In this document: one piece after another, positions 20,129 through 29,184 of the stretch | How positions within the stretch are numbered: position 1 is the stretch's first letter | Layout: each line of letters begins with the position of its first letter | NCBI GenBank assembly: GCA_000961655.1 | Contig: LADR01000045.1 | Span: forward strand, 124,001 to 188,000 | DNA: 64,000 nt | From: Desulfatitalea sp. BRH_c12 | Lineage (GTDB): Bacteria > Desulfobacterota > Desulfobacteria > Desulfobacterales > Desulfosarcinaceae | Direction of reading: 5' to 3' | The notes under the pieces: generated by a model | What the model saw: only the letters and a program-made list of their open reading frames with translations | Database searches by the model: none | What the model was told of the DNA's origin: nothing | Made by a program: the position numbers and the translations under genes

Positions 20129-21457
20129 ATGAAAGATGAGTTTTACGAACAGATGGCACAGCGATTTGCGCTGATCGAACACCGCTATCAGAAAGTCGAT
20201 CCCCTTGAGATGACCATTTTCAGGTTGGCCAGGGGAAATACCTTCAATATGCGTGTCCTCGGCCTGGAAGGGATTAAACAGTTTCGCAGTGAACATCCCG
20301 ACTGCGCCATTGCCTTTAAACCAAATCATCTCAGTGAAGCCGACTTTCTGCTGCTTTCGCTGTTGTTTCGCGAGCATGCCATGCGTGTTTTAACCGAAGG
20401 CGGGTCCAACCTGTTCATCGACCATCTGGATATTTTTAAAGATGTGTTGCCGAGGTTTGTCGACCCGGAATTCAAAGACCGGTTCCATGATAAACAATTG
20501 AGCATAGCCGGCTACCTCGCTACACGTGGGGCGTTCAAGGTCTTTCGCGAACCGGAAACCGTGATCATGCCTGATGGCACCCAAACGGTGCTTGGTAGAA
20601 AAGATATACTCAATCTCAGCCGTGCCTATCGACAACACCTGGTTGGGAACAAAGAAATGTATGTCACTTTCCCGGGCTATTCCAGCGTCAAATCGGGATT
20701 GTTGGACCGAATCAAAAAAGAAGATGTCAAAACCGGCCGCAGCTATACAGGCAAATTCGATGGTTTCCACCACCTGCCTTTTCAAATGGATATCGAAGCA
20801 GCCCTCGCCACCGATGTCGACGTATTTGTGGTGGATGTAAATGTGGCGTACTCGCCGGTTCTGGAGGATGAGAACTTTGTAGAACTGCTGCGCATGAAAA
20901 AGGCCGGCGCCGCTCCGAGCGAGGTCTATCTGAAGGATTTAGGGTTTATTATCAACCAGTTTTGCCGTGACAAGCGCAAAGGTGAACTCTCCATCAAATT
21001 CGGACACCCGGCAAAGGTTGATACGAGTTCTTTAAAAGAGCCTTTTCTGGGGCGTAAAATCAAAAATGCCGCCCAAAAGTTGGCGCATACTACTTTTATA
21101 AATACCTTGTCCATGCAACCCGTTTTTCCGGCCAATATCTTCTTTTCAGCCTTCGACGTGCATTTCAACCGCATTTCCATCAGCAACCTCAAAGAACGCA
21201 TCGACGATATCAGGGATCACTTACGCCACCTCAGCTGGGGCCAGGAAAAATGGCAGGTCGATCTGCAATATGTATTGGATTACCGAAATCATATCTACAC
21301 GGCCGATGAAATCATCGATCGCACCTTCGACCTCTTCAATAATGGAGACCGACAGATCACAGCGATAGATGGCAACAACTTTGTCGTCTACAAAAAACAC
21401 GTTGCGATGCAGTACCGCAACCACATCCAACATTTTTTCGAAGAAAAAGCGGCCTGA
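20129..21457 (+). CDS. PlsB/PlsC-type glycerophosphate acyltransferase-like protein
   Basis: A 442-residue acyltransferase. The HX4D catalytic motif is His67...Asp72 (NHLSEAD). The second block is variant, FPGYSSVKSG, where most family members have FPEGTRSRTG. Further homology to glycerol-3-phosphate acyltransferases is seen in the middle. No signal peptide or strong membrane helix is visible, so it is probably peripheral. It would acylate a lysophospholipid or related acceptor. It stands alone, about 135 bases after the kinase. Confidence 0.75.
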   Translation: MKDEFYEQMAQRFALIEHRYQKVDPLEMTIFRLARGNTFNMRVLGLEGIKQFRSEHPDCAIAFKPNHLSEADFLLLSLLFREHAMRVLTEGGSNLFIDHLDIFKDVLPRFVDPEFKDRFHDKQLSIAGYLATRGAFKVFREPETVIMPDGTQTVLGRKDILNLSRAYRQHLVGNKEMYVTFPGYSSVKSGLLDRIKKEDVKTGRSYTGKFDGFHHLPFQMDIEAALATDVDVFVVDVNVAYSPVLEDENFVELLRMKKAGAAPSEVYLKDLGFIINQFCRDKRKGELSIKFGHPAKVDTSSLKEPFLGRKIKNAAQKLAHTTFINTLSMQPVFPANIFFSAFDVHFNRISISNLKERIDDIRDHLRHLSWGQEKWQVDLQYVLDYRNHIYTADEIIDRTFDLFNNGDRQITAIDGNNFVVYKKHVAMQYRNHIQHFFEEKAA

Positions 21458-21500
21458 GACCATGAATCTACAATCTACACCAGAAGAAGGCTATCATGAC

Positions 21501-22079
21501 CTATATGCTATCCACGGTGCGCCTGAGAAGCGCGCTGCGGCTTAGCCGTATTTTGGGATTCTCTCTTATTTCAAACCCTGCATGTTGAGCCGCTTGCAGT
21601 GTATACGAAAAATCTTTCAGGGGTACGTGCATGAGGGGCTCAACGATCAGTAAATGCCCGGCGGGGTTTAATAAATGGGCGATTTGCGATAAAAATCGCT
21701 GCTGATCGGGAACTTCGTGAACCATCCAAAACGCCAGGATGAAATGGACAGGTGAGTGCGGCCCCAACGTGTCCGGACCGGCCAGATAAGGCGTGATTAT
21801 TTTCGAGACACCGGATCTTTCGGCGCGCCGGGTTAAAGCCGCAAGCATTTTACCTTGAACGTCTATGGCCGTCACATGCCCGGCCGGACCCACCAGTTTG
21901 GCCAGCGGAATAGTGAAATAGCCCATGCCGGCGCCAATGTCGATGACCGTGTCTCCCGGCCGCACATAGGGGCCCAAGATCGCTTCCGGGTTGTGCAGCC
22001 ATTTGCGTAAAGGGTTATCAAAAGAATAACACAGCCACCAGGGGCAAACGAACTGACTATCATTCATCTTGGTGCCCAT
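21501..22079 (-). CDS. Class I SAM-dependent methyltransferase
   Basis: A 192-residue protein with motif I VIDIGAGMGYFTIPLA, motif II acidic residue in HVTAIDVQ, and the later block LLIVEP. The family fits UbiE/Menaquinone-type or arsenite-type small methyltransferases, but the acceptor is unclear. It follows the racemase gene by 12 bases on the same strand and is likely translated from the same message. An internal ATG at 22067 is an alternative start. Confidence 0.85.
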   Translation of the reverse strand: MGTKMNDSQFVCPWWLCYSFDNPLRKWLHNPEAILGPYVRPGDTVIDIGAGMGYFTIPLAKLVGPAGHVTAIDVQGKMLAALTRRAERSGVSKIITPYLAGPDTLGPHSPVHFILAFWMVHEVPDQQRFLSQIAHLLNPAGHLLIVEPLMHVPLKDFSYTLQAAQHAGFEIRENPKIRLSRSALLRRTVDSI

Positions 22080-22091
22080 TGTGTTGCGTGC

Positions 22092-22802
22092 CTAACCTGC
22101 GTTGGAGGTTTTACCGAGGCAAAAGTCGACAATACTTTCGGCGTGAATAGCTGTTGTATTCAGGAAAGCGATGCCGAATTCCGACTTGTCGAGGATCAAG
22201 GGCAGCTCGGTACAGCCAAGGATCAGGGCATCGATGGCGTGCCCGGCGATCATCTTCTTTACTATGGACAGCAACTCTTGTCGGGTGGCCTCTTTTATGA
22301 TGCCCAATTCTATTTCTGAAAAAATTCTACGATGGATAAGCGCTTGATCTTCCTCATCGGGGACGATGACGGTCATTGCGTTCTCTTCGAAAGGCTTTTG
22401 GAAAAAATCCGCTTCCATTGTGAATTTTGTGCCCATTAAACCCAGCTTTTTGAAACCGCACTCTTGAGCATACCTGCGCGTTTCTTCGACGATGCTCAGC
22501 ATCGGGATAGGTGATCTTGACCTTACGTTCTCGAAAACGATATGCGGTGTGTTCGAGGCGATGACGGCAAATTCGGCGCCAGCCTTGTGCAGGGACAGAA
22601 CTCTTGCCAGCAGCCATTCGGTAAGCAGTTCCAGATCTTTGGTTTCAAGGATCTTCAAAAGCGCCGCTAAATCGGCGCTGTAAATAATGATTTCAGGGCC
22701 CGCTGAATCAACCTGCTTTTCATGAAAAGCACCGATTATCAATTTGTAGTAATCAACGGTGGATTCGGGGCCGATTCCGCCGATGATCCCGATTTTCTTC
22801 AT
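22092..22802 (-). CDS. Aspartate/glutamate racemase family protein
   Basis: A 236-residue cofactor-independent racemase. The N-terminal IGIIGGIGPESTVDYY and the C-terminal LGCTELPLIL are classic. The second catalytic Cys (GCTE) is present, while the first position is Thr in IASNTPH. This one-cysteine form resembles E. coli YgeA-type L-Asp/Glu racemases rather than two-cysteine enzymes. A strong AGGAGG site precedes the ATG. It forms a short unit with the downstream methyltransferase. Confidence 0.9.
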   Translation of the reverse strand: MKKIGIIGGIGPESTVDYYKLIIGAFHEKQVDSAGPEIIIYSADLAALLKILETKDLELLTEWLLARVLSLHKAGAEFAVIASNTPHIVFENVRSRSPIPMLSIVEETRRYAQECGFKKLGLMGTKFTMEADFFQKPFEENAMTVIVPDEEDQALIHRRIFSEIELGIIKEATRQELLSIVKKMIAGHAIDALILGCTELPLILDKSEFGIAFLNTTAIHAESIVDFCLGKTSNAG

Positions 22803-23040
22803 TCATGATCCTCCTTAGGCGGGAGAATGTTTACGTCGGCATTGTCAGGGGGTGTTTTGTCATGGATGCACACCCAATCATTGGGCGTATTCGCATGACG
22901 GCAAATGCCCCATCCCAATGGTTGACTATTTTTGAATTAAGCCTAAAATGCCGAAAATGACAACAAAAGAATGCCACTCGGAAACTGTTCAACACAGATG
23001 ATTACTGATCAAAGGGTCGGTTACAATCAAGGAGGGTATG

Positions 23041-23874
23041 ATGCCTATCGTCACAATCAACAGAGGGTCTTACAGCCGGGGCAAAGCAGTCGCTGAAAAA
23101 CTGGCCCTTAAACTAAGGTACGAATGCATTTCGCGGGACGTTCTGCTGGATGCCTCTGATGAATTCAATATTCCTGAAATCAAGCTTATCCGGGCACTTC
23201 ATGATGCCCCATCAGTTCTGGAACGTTTCACTCACGGCAAAGAACGATATATCAGCTATCTTTATTCCGCACTGCTCCAGCATGCCCGCAAAGACAATAT
23301 CGTCTATCACGGACTGGCTGGACAATATTTCCTGCGCGATATTTCGCATGTCTTAAAAGTCAGAATTATCGCCGACATTCAAGATCGGGTGAAAGAGGAA
23401 ATGCGGCGGGAGAATATTTCCGCTGAGAAAGCGCTTTATACCCTCAAAAAAGATGACGAAGAGCGCCGTAAATGGGGTTTGCAGGTTTGCGGAACAGATA
23501 CCTGGGACAGCCGGCTTTATGATATCGTTTTGCACATCCACAAATTAACGGTCGACGATGCCGTGGACATCCTGTATCAAATGGTTCAAAGATCGGCCTT
23601 TCAGGCGACTGCGGAGTCCCGCAAAAAGGTCGAAGACCTTGCCCTTTCGGCCAAGGTAAAAGCCAAACTAGCCTTGATTGCACCGAAAGTACATGTCGAA
23701 GCGGATGAGGGCAAACTTTATATCAACCATTTCGAAACCAGTGCCGACAGCGAGTGGCTCGACAAAATCAAAGGATTCGCCGAGCAGGTTGAAGGCGTCA
23801 GAACCGTGACTTTCAATGTCAGCGGGCCCAAAGAACAACATGACCACATCAATCCGTTCCACAACATCGGTTAA
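23041..23874 (+). CDS. Cytidylate kinase-like protein with C-terminal BON-like domain
   Basis: A 277-residue protein. The first 180 residues follow the cytidylate-kinase-like family: ITINRGSYSRGKAVAEKLA holds a Walker-A-like loop (GSYSRGK), and RIIADIQDRVKEEMRREN and SRLYDIVLHIHKL follow the kinase pattern. Residues about 205-268 resemble a BON domain (VKAKLALIAPKVHVEADEGKLY). The ATG at 23041 has an AGGAGG site five bases upstream and is preferred over the adjoining ATG. Its stop codon runs directly into an R1 repeat. The substrate is unknown; a nucleotide or sensor role is possible. Confidence 0.8.
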   Translation: MPIVTINRGSYSRGKAVAEKLALKLRYECISRDVLLDASDEFNIPEIKLIRALHDAPSVLERFTHGKERYISYLYSALLQHARKDNIVYHGLAGQYFLRDISHVLKVRIIADIQDRVKEEMRRENISAEKALYTLKKDDEERRKWGLQVCGTDTWDSRLYDIVLHIHKLTVDDAVDILYQMVQRSAFQATAESRKKVEDLALSAKVKAKLALIAPKVHVEADEGKLYINHFETSADSEWLDKIKGFAEQVEGVRTVTFNVSGPKEQHDHINPFHNIG

Positions 23875-23989
23875 AGTTCAAAACGCCGGATATCCGGGGG
23901 TATCGTCCGCGCCACACGCCATATCGCTCAAGTGAGGCGCGGACAACACCTCCGGATCACCTCACTACGTGCCAATCCCTAAAGTTGCG
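23872..23989. repeat. R1 repeat at the 3' end of the cytidylate-kinase-like gene
   Basis: The left arm begins within the stop codon (TTAAAGTTCAAAACGCCGG) and the right arm ends CCAATCCCTAAAGTTGCG. Between them lie the GTCCGCGCCACACGCCAT core and its opposite-strand partner, giving a foldable hairpin. Confidence 0.75.
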
Positions 23990-24070
23990 TTGAAGCGAAA
24001 GAGATACACAAGCTGACGTGGGCATGGCGCGCGATGCTTTTGACCCCAGCCTGAATCCGGCACGTTCCGC

Positions 24071-24868
24071 CTATGCGGCCCAGTATACCCAGGAACATGC
24101 CGGATCTCTTGTCCATCGTAAAGCTGAAGACGGCAGATGTTCGTGCGATCCGACGATCAGCACGCCGCCGCTTTCCACCGTGGCCGAAATGCGCGCGAAT
24201 GCGGTTTGCAATGGGCGGCCGCGATAATAGGTCAAAAGATTGTTGCGCAGCAGGATCATGTGAAAGGGACCGGCAGGCGGGGTGCCAAGCAACTGATGCA
24301 CCTGCCAGCAGATTCGTTCCTTCAGGCGGTCGTCGATTCGATATTGACGAGCGCCATGGACCTTCTGAAACCAACGCTCTATCATTTCTTCCGGCACCTT
24401 TTTCAAACTTCCGGCCGGGTAAATACCTGCCCTGGCCCGCTCGATACACTGCGCGGCACCGTCGGTGGCGAGAATGCGAATACCGGGCACGGCGGTAACG
24501 GCCGCGAGTTCTTCCCAGAGCATAACCAGCGAATAGGGTTCTTCTCCATTGGCGCAGCCCGCCGACCAGGCGGTCAGCCCCTGCGGGAAGCGTGCCATCA
24601 GGCGGGGAAGAATCTGCGCCCGCAGGTGTTCCCATAACTGCCGGTCGCGAAAAAAACGGCTGATGGTGACCATCAGACGCTGCTCGCATGCAGCGCGCGC
24701 TTCCGGATTCCCTGCAATACTATCCAGATACTCGTCAAACCGCCTGCACCCCAGCATTTCCATATGCTGCCGCACGCGCCGCTTAACCCCTTTGCGCACC
24801 TTGCGGTAACCGGCCCAGGGCCGGTCCAGATATTCCAGCAAGCGTTGAAAATCCTGATCGGCAATCAT
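24071..24868 (-). CDS. CheR-type protein methyltransferase
   Basis: A 265-residue MCP glutamate methyltransferase-like protein. The N-terminal helical domain leads to TISRFFRD, then the SAM-binding WSAGCANGEEPYSLVM with the glutamate-pair, ILATDGAAQCIERAR and LLRNNLLTYY, which replaces the usual CRNVLIYF. No chemoreceptor, CheB or other che gene is in the neighbourhood, so it may be an orphan. A GGAG site precedes the ATG. The C-terminus ends slightly earlier than typical CheR. Confidence 0.85.
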   Translation of the reverse strand: MIADQDFQRLLEYLDRPWAGYRKVRKGVKRRVRQHMEMLGCRRFDEYLDSIAGNPEARAACEQRLMVTISRFFRDRQLWEHLRAQILPRLMARFPQGLTAWSAGCANGEEPYSLVMLWEELAAVTAVPGIRILATDGAAQCIERARAGIYPAGSLKKVPEEMIERWFQKVHGARQYRIDDRLKERICWQVHQLLGTPPAGPFHMILLRNNLLTYYRGRPLQTAFARISATVESGGVLIVGSHEHLPSSALRWTRDPACSWVYWAA

Positions 24869-24998
24869 GCGCTATCTCCAAAAAATTCTCATTTTGGTTA
24901 TCCAGTTCACTCCAGTGACTACTGGCGAACTGTTACGTGTAAAGGGCGGTCTCCTGTCCGAACTGATATGGTATCGTTCTTACCAGATGCACGCTTGG

Positions 24999-25111
24999 TT
25001 GGCACGGACGAGGTGAGCCGGGTGGGTGGTGCGCGCCACGTATCAGCCATGAGATTTAGTGCGGCATAAGGTGGGCATAGGACATAGGTCCACTGTTTGA
25101 ACGCAGCGAGC
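24999..25111 (-). repeat. R1/R3-type repeat, partial copy
   Basis: Reads TTGGCACGGACGAGGTGAGC then the GGGTGGGTGG core and TCAGCCATGAGATTTAGTG, matching in reverse the right half of the long copy at 44855. It continues into the GCGGC...CACTGTTTGAACGCAGCGAG interior also seen there. Confidence 0.75.
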
Positions 25112-25115
25112 CAGG

Positions 25116-25276
25116 TAGGGCGGGCATCGCCCACCATTGTCTTATGACGATCGCCGCTTTGATTGGCCCTATTCAACGTTTCATCGCTATGTTCGATCCG
25201 TGTCTACCCAATCGCTTGGGCGGGATCAGTGGATGTTGTTGTTTGCGGGGAATGGTGGTGGGCAATGCCCACCCTA
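25116..25276. repeat. R4 element with 21-base terminal inverted repeats
   Basis: The left end (25116-25136) and the reverse complement of the right end (25256-25276) agree at 19 of 21 bases (TAGGGYGGGCATYGCCCACCA). Each end is itself a GGGC/GCCC hairpin. The 119-base interior has no recognised gene. Confidence 0.7.
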
Positions 25277-25426
25277 AATTCGGGATGGCACGGAATGATA
25301 CCCTGATACCCTTATTGCTAAACATAATCGCCGGCATAAAACGCACCGGGCGAACACAAAGGTTCGCCCCTACAGCTTGAACGACGATTCAGAGCTATTC
25401 GAATGGCAGATGGCGACAAAGAGATG

Positions 25427-26185
25427 TCATTCCCGTGGGCACTCCGGCAGGACCAATCCCGCGTTCTGGTACTCTTCGAGCGTCCAGAGCGGTTGAAGTG
25501 CTTCGCTGGGCGGCGTCGGCCAGGGCCAGCCGAGGGGAAACGGCGCCTGGAAGATCAGGGGCGTTTTGAGCGTTGGATGCGTCAGACGCAATTGCCGCGC
25601 CAGCAGGGCGATGCGGCCGTCGGGCAGGGAGTGGTCAGCGCCGTAGGGGCGATCACCCATGATGGGGCAGCCCATGGCGGCCAATTGGCACCTGATCTGG
25701 TGCCGCCGGCCGGTTTCCAGATCGACTTCCAGCAAAGTGGTAAATTCCTGGGTTTCCAAAGTGCGGTAGGACAATGCGGCGCTTTGGCCTTGTTCGCTGG
25801 CCGAACGGACCGGGCGACTGTAACGGCCGTCGCGCACAAGATGATGCACCAGGCGGCCGGCAGGATGCGGCGGCCGCCCCTGGACCACGGCCAGGTAGCG
25901 TTTTTCGATGCCGCCCTCCCGGAATTGCGCGCTCAGGCGACCGGCCGCCTTGGAGGTGCGCGCCAGGGCCAGCACGCCAGCCACGGGCGCATCCAGGCGG
26001 TGGACCATGCCGACGAAAACGCGGCCGGGCTTTTGATAGCGGTGTTTGATCCAAGCCCGGGCCAGATCGATCAGGTTGGGTTTGTGGGGGGCGTCGCGTT
26101 GCATAATCAGACCCGCTGGTTTATAAAGCACCAGCAAGTGATTGTCCTCATAAAAGACAGGCCAAAGCGGATGAAAAAAGATCAT
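25427..26185 (-). CDS. RluA-family pseudouridine synthase
   Basis: A 252-residue enzyme that isomerises uridine in rRNA or tRNA. The catalytic Asp lies in GMVHRLDAPVAGV, and the helper blocks KRYLAVVQG, LEVDLETGRRHQIRCQLAAMG and PIMGDRPYGA are typical. The usual HRLDxxTSG reads HRLDAPVAG here, so the T-S pair is replaced while the Asp stays. No S4 domain is present. It is divergent from the fused methyltransferase gene. Confidence 0.9.
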   Translation of the reverse strand: MIFFHPLWPVFYEDNHLLVLYKPAGLIMQRDAPHKPNLIDLARAWIKHRYQKPGRVFVGMVHRLDAPVAGVLALARTSKAAGRLSAQFREGGIEKRYLAVVQGRPPHPAGRLVHHLVRDGRYSRPVRSASEQGQSAALSYRTLETQEFTTLLEVDLETGRRHQIRCQLAAMGCPIMGDRPYGADHSLPDGRIALLARQLRLTHPTLKTPLIFQAPFPLGWPWPTPPSEALQPLWTLEEYQNAGLVLPECPRE

Positions 26186-26248
26186 ACAGGAGCGTCCTTC
26201 CCTGAAAGCAAACGATCATCGGTCCGCGGCCGGCGGCCGGGCCCCGCC

Positions 26249-27688
26249 ATGACCGATGCGCCCCGTCCCGAGGCGCTGGCGGCAATCTTCGCCAACTGCG
26301 GCATCCAACTGTCTGCGCGCCAGATCGAGCAGTTCTGGCTTTATCACGGCTTGCTGCGCCATCACAACATTGCGTTGAATCTGACCCGCATCCACAACTT
26401 CAGCAACATGGTCCTGAAGCTTTATGTGGATTCGGTGCTGCCGGCGATGATGACCGAGTTGCCGTCGCCCCTGATGGATCTGGGCAGCGGTCCGGGTATG
26501 CCGGGCATCCCGCTGAAAATCGTGCGGCCGGATCTTAAGATCCATCTGGCCGAAGGACGCACTAAACGCACCGATTTCTTGCGTGAGGTCGTCGACCATC
26601 TTGGTCTGGCGGATGTCGGCATCATCGAACGCAATATCAGCCCGGGCTTTGAACAGCCCTTCGACGGTATTATCACGCGGGCCGTAGAAACGATGGATAA
26701 AACCCTGGCACGCATCCAGGGGTGTTTAAGCCGGAAAGGGCGCATGGTCTTCATGAAGGGACCGGATTGTGAGGCGGAAATCGAACAGGCCGCGCGGCAA
26801 TTCGACGACCGTTTCGCGTTGGTCGAAAATCGCCCCTACCGCATCGGCGACACCTCACACGAGCGCCGCCTGGTGGTATTCGAACGGCTGGATGCGCCCG
26901 TCCGGGTTCGGGCGGCGCAAGCGGCCCAGCGCCATCGTGTGATGGCGCTGGCCAGCGAACAGAACGACCGTTTCAAGAGCCTGAAACGGATGCTGACCGG
27001 ACGGGGAATTAGAAAAGAAGGTCAAGCCCTGCTGGCCGGCACACGGCCGGTGTCGGAAATGCTGGCGCGGTATCCGGAACGCTGCCGTGCCTGGATTACC
27101 AGCGGCGAGCAAACCCCGCCGCCCGACGCGGCGCCGGAGCACATGCAGTGGCTGCAGCTCGCCGCCCCCTTGTTCCAGGAACTCGACCTGTTCGGAACAC
27201 GCGCGCCGCTGCTCTGCATCGATGTGCCGACCATTGCCCCCTGGCTGCCGGAGGAGGGCTTTGCCGAGGGCTGCAGCCTGCTGGTGCCGTTTCAGGATCC
27301 GGAAAATATAGGGGCGGTGATCCGGTCAGCGGCGGCGTTTCACGTGACCCAAGTGATCCTGCTGGCCGAAAGCGCCCATCCTTACCATCCCAAGGCCCTG
27401 CGCGCCGCGGGCGGCACGACGGCCCTGATGCGCCTGCGCCAGGGGCCCTCTTTGAAAGAGTTGCCGCACAATTTGCCGCTTTTCGCCCTGTCCGCCGAAG
27501 GGCGCGATATTGCCGAAACCACCTTCCCGCCGGCTTTCGGACTCCTGGCCGGGCTGGAGGGCCAGGGCCTGCCCGCCCATTGGCGCGACACAGCTTTGCG
27601 CATCCCCATTGCCCCGGTGGTCGAATCGCTCAACGCCGCCACGGCAACAGCCCTGGCGCTGTATGAATGGCGCCGCCAAAGGCGCTAG
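26249..27688 (+). CDS. Fused RsmG-TrmH rRNA methyltransferase
   Basis: A 479-residue fusion. Residues about 1-210 are RsmG, the enzyme methylating G527 N7 of 16S rRNA, with MDLGSGPGMPGIPL, the KRTDFLREVV helix and the ITRAVE block. Residues about 235-475 are a SpoU/TrmH-type 2'-O-methyltransferase with an N-terminal substrate-binding part (LKRMLTGRGIRKEGQALLAGTRPVSEML), motif 1 DPENIGAVIRSAAAF, motif 2 LLAGLEGQGL and motif 3 IPIAPVVESLNAATATALALYE. Both halves retain their key motifs, and the frame is unbroken through the join. ATG 26249 is the best start; the frame is open far upstream over the divergent pseudouridine synthase. Confidence 0.88.
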   Translation: MTDAPRPEALAAIFANCGIQLSARQIEQFWLYHGLLRHHNIALNLTRIHNFSNMVLKLYVDSVLPAMMTELPSPLMDLGSGPGMPGIPLKIVRPDLKIHLAEGRTKRTDFLREVVDHLGLADVGIIERNISPGFEQPFDGIITRAVETMDKTLARIQGCLSRKGRMVFMKGPDCEAEIEQAARQFDDRFALVENRPYRIGDTSHERRLVVFERLDAPVRVRAAQAAQRHRVMALASEQNDRFKSLKRMLTGRGIRKEGQALLAGTRPVSEMLARYPERCRAWITSGEQTPPPDAAPEHMQWLQLAAPLFQELDLFGTRAPLLCIDVPTIAPWLPEEGFAEGCSLLVPFQDPENIGAVIRSAAAFHVTQVILLAESAHPYHPKALRAAGGTTALMRLRQGPSLKELPHNLPLFALSAEGRDIAETTFPPAFGLLAGLEGQGLPAHWRDTALRIPIAPVVESLNAATATALALYEWRRQRR

Positions 27689-27699
27689 CGGTATTGCCA

Positions 27700-28200
27700 T
27701 CACCTGCGGAATTCGGGCGGCCGGCAAAACGGATCCGGCTCCTGCGCCTGGGCGGGCGAGAGCACCTGCCGGATAACCGGCAGCCAACGATGGTCTCTCT
27801 CCGCGCTGCGGTTCACCTTTCGCGCCGCGGTGGCGCCCAGGGCAAACCCCAGCAGTGCGCCGATAATCGGCCAGATCTGTGTGGGCGGGCCCAGCCGCGG
27901 CCCCGCCCATTCGGCGCCGACAGCTCCCAGCATGAATAAAACAATGGGGACCAGGTAGACGATGGTCAGCCCCTTGAAGAGCGCCCGGGATCTCATCCGT
28001 ATGCGCACCAGGTCACCTTGGACCGCACCGATGGGATTGGCCGCCCGCCCTTCAATGGTCCGCGTGCCGGAATGGCAGGTTTGACAGCCATCGGTCACGG
28101 GGTTGCGCAAACATCCGCTGGCACCTGCCGAAAGCTGCACGGCGACGCGCGCCCAACCGCTTTTTTCGTTTTGGATAACGATTCCGATCCGGTCTGCCAT
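27700..28200 (-). CDS. SoxR-reducing system protein RseC/MucC family
   Basis: A 166-residue membrane protein. The N-terminal part carries a cysteine cluster, CLRNPVTDGCQTCHSG, and NPIGAVQGDLVRIRM, followed by two helices (about residues 82-105 and 110-130). This is the RseC pattern; members act with Rnf complexes or sigma-E control. The C-terminus is extended and proline-rich. An AGGAGGG site precedes the ATG, 17 bases after ldh. It is the last gene of the copA-ldh-rseC unit. Confidence 0.82.
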   Translation of the reverse strand: MADRIGIVIQNEKSGWARVAVQLSAGASGCLRNPVTDGCQTCHSGTRTIEGRAANPIGAVQGDLVRIRMRSRALFKGLTIVYLVPIVLFMLGAVGAEWAGPRLGPPTQIWPIIGALLGFALGATAARKVNRSAERDHRWLPVIRQVLSPAQAQEPDPFCRPPEFRR

Positions 28201-28217
28201 GTTGCCCTCCTTTCACA

Positions 28218-29168
28218 TCACTCCGCCTGCACCTGTATCCCTTGCAAACTTTCCCGCAGCACCTGAGCCGAATATCGCAAGCCATCCAGTTCCACGTCGT
28301 TCAGCCTCAGCAATAGGGCATCGGTTACACCCTGCTGGCCGATAATGGACGGAATGCTCAGACAAACGCCGTCGATGCCGTGTTGCCCGGTGAGCTGGCG
28401 ACTGACTGGCAGGACGCTGCGCTGATCGTCCAGTATCGCCTCGACCAGGCGGGCGATCGACGATCCGATAGCGGTGTTGGTGTAGCCTTTGCGCGAAAGG
28501 ATCTCATACGCTGCATGGCGCACACTCTGAAAAATGCGTTCCATCTCCTCCCGGGCAAAGGTTTTGCCCAAGATGGTGTTGTCCATCAGTGGCACCCCGC
28601 CGATATGGGCCGAACTCCAAATCGGCACTTCTGAATCCCCGTGTTCGCCCAGGATGTAAGCATGCACTGATCGCGGGTCCACGCCATAATAATCTCCCAA
28701 GAGGGCACGGAAACGGGCGGTGTCCAGCATGGTGCCGGTGCCGATCACCAGGCCGGCCGGCCGGCGCGTGAGTGCCTGGGTCACATGGGTCAGTATATCC
28801 ACGGGATTGCTGGCGATGATCAACACCGAACCGGGCGTATGCGCATCGAGCTGCGCGATGATCTGACGCAAGACGGCCGCATTGCGGTTGAGCAGGGCCA
28901 GACGCGTCTCGTCAGGCTTTTGGGCCACGCCGGCCGAAATAACCACCACCTGGGCAGCGGCCAGATCGGCATACTCTCCTGCCCGCACGCTCACGCGCTC
29001 CACGAACGCCTGGCCATGCATCAGATCCATGGCCTCGCCTTCGGCCCGGCGGTGGTCTTGGTCGACCACGATGATTTCGCCGGCCAATCCCCGCAAAAAA
29101 ACGGCATACGCGGCCGCCATGCCCACGTGACCGGCGCCGACGATGCCGATGGTACGTTTCTGGATCAT
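28218..29168 (-). CDS. ldh: L-lactate dehydrogenase
   Basis: A 316-residue NAD-dependent 2-hydroxyacid dehydrogenase. The Rossmann start is IGIVGAGHVGMAAAYA, the catalytic block is ILGEHGDSE (His), and the substrate-specificity loop is AGVAQKPDETR. Gln at that position favours lactate rather than malate. The Arg in NRNAAVLRQI follows. It begins 16 bases after the copA stop with a GGAGG site, so the two are co-transcribed. It reduces pyruvate to lactate or oxidises lactate in the cytoplasm. Confidence 0.92.
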   Translation of the reverse strand: MIQKRTIGIVGAGHVGMAAAYAVFLRGLAGEIIVVDQDHRRAEGEAMDLMHGQAFVERVSVRAGEYADLAAAQVVVISAGVAQKPDETRLALLNRNAAVLRQIIAQLDAHTPGSVLIIASNPVDILTHVTQALTRRPAGLVIGTGTMLDTARFRALLGDYYGVDPRSVHAYILGEHGDSEVPIWSSAHIGGVPLMDNTILGKTFAREEMERIFQSVRHAAYEILSRKGYTNTAIGSSIARLVEAILDDQRSVLPVSRQLTGQHGIDGVCLSIPSIIGQQGVTDALLLRLNDVELDGLRYSAQVLRESLQGIQVQAE

Positions 29169-29184
29169 TTGCCCTCCTTACGGA

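Larger units (their letters stand above)
24869..25426. other. Repeat-filled intergenic region
   Basis: This 558-base gap holds an R2-like start at about 24893-24990, an R1 half element at 24999-25111, an R4 element at 25116-25276, and a GGGCGAAC/GTTCGCCC hairpin at about 25348-25372. No gene was recognised. Confidence 0.7.

Noticed and set aside
25403-26248. Upstream extension of the RsmG-TrmH frame by about 280 codons
   Set aside because: It lies antisense to the pseudouridine synthase gene, which has clear catalytic motifs, and the extension lacks family similarity.
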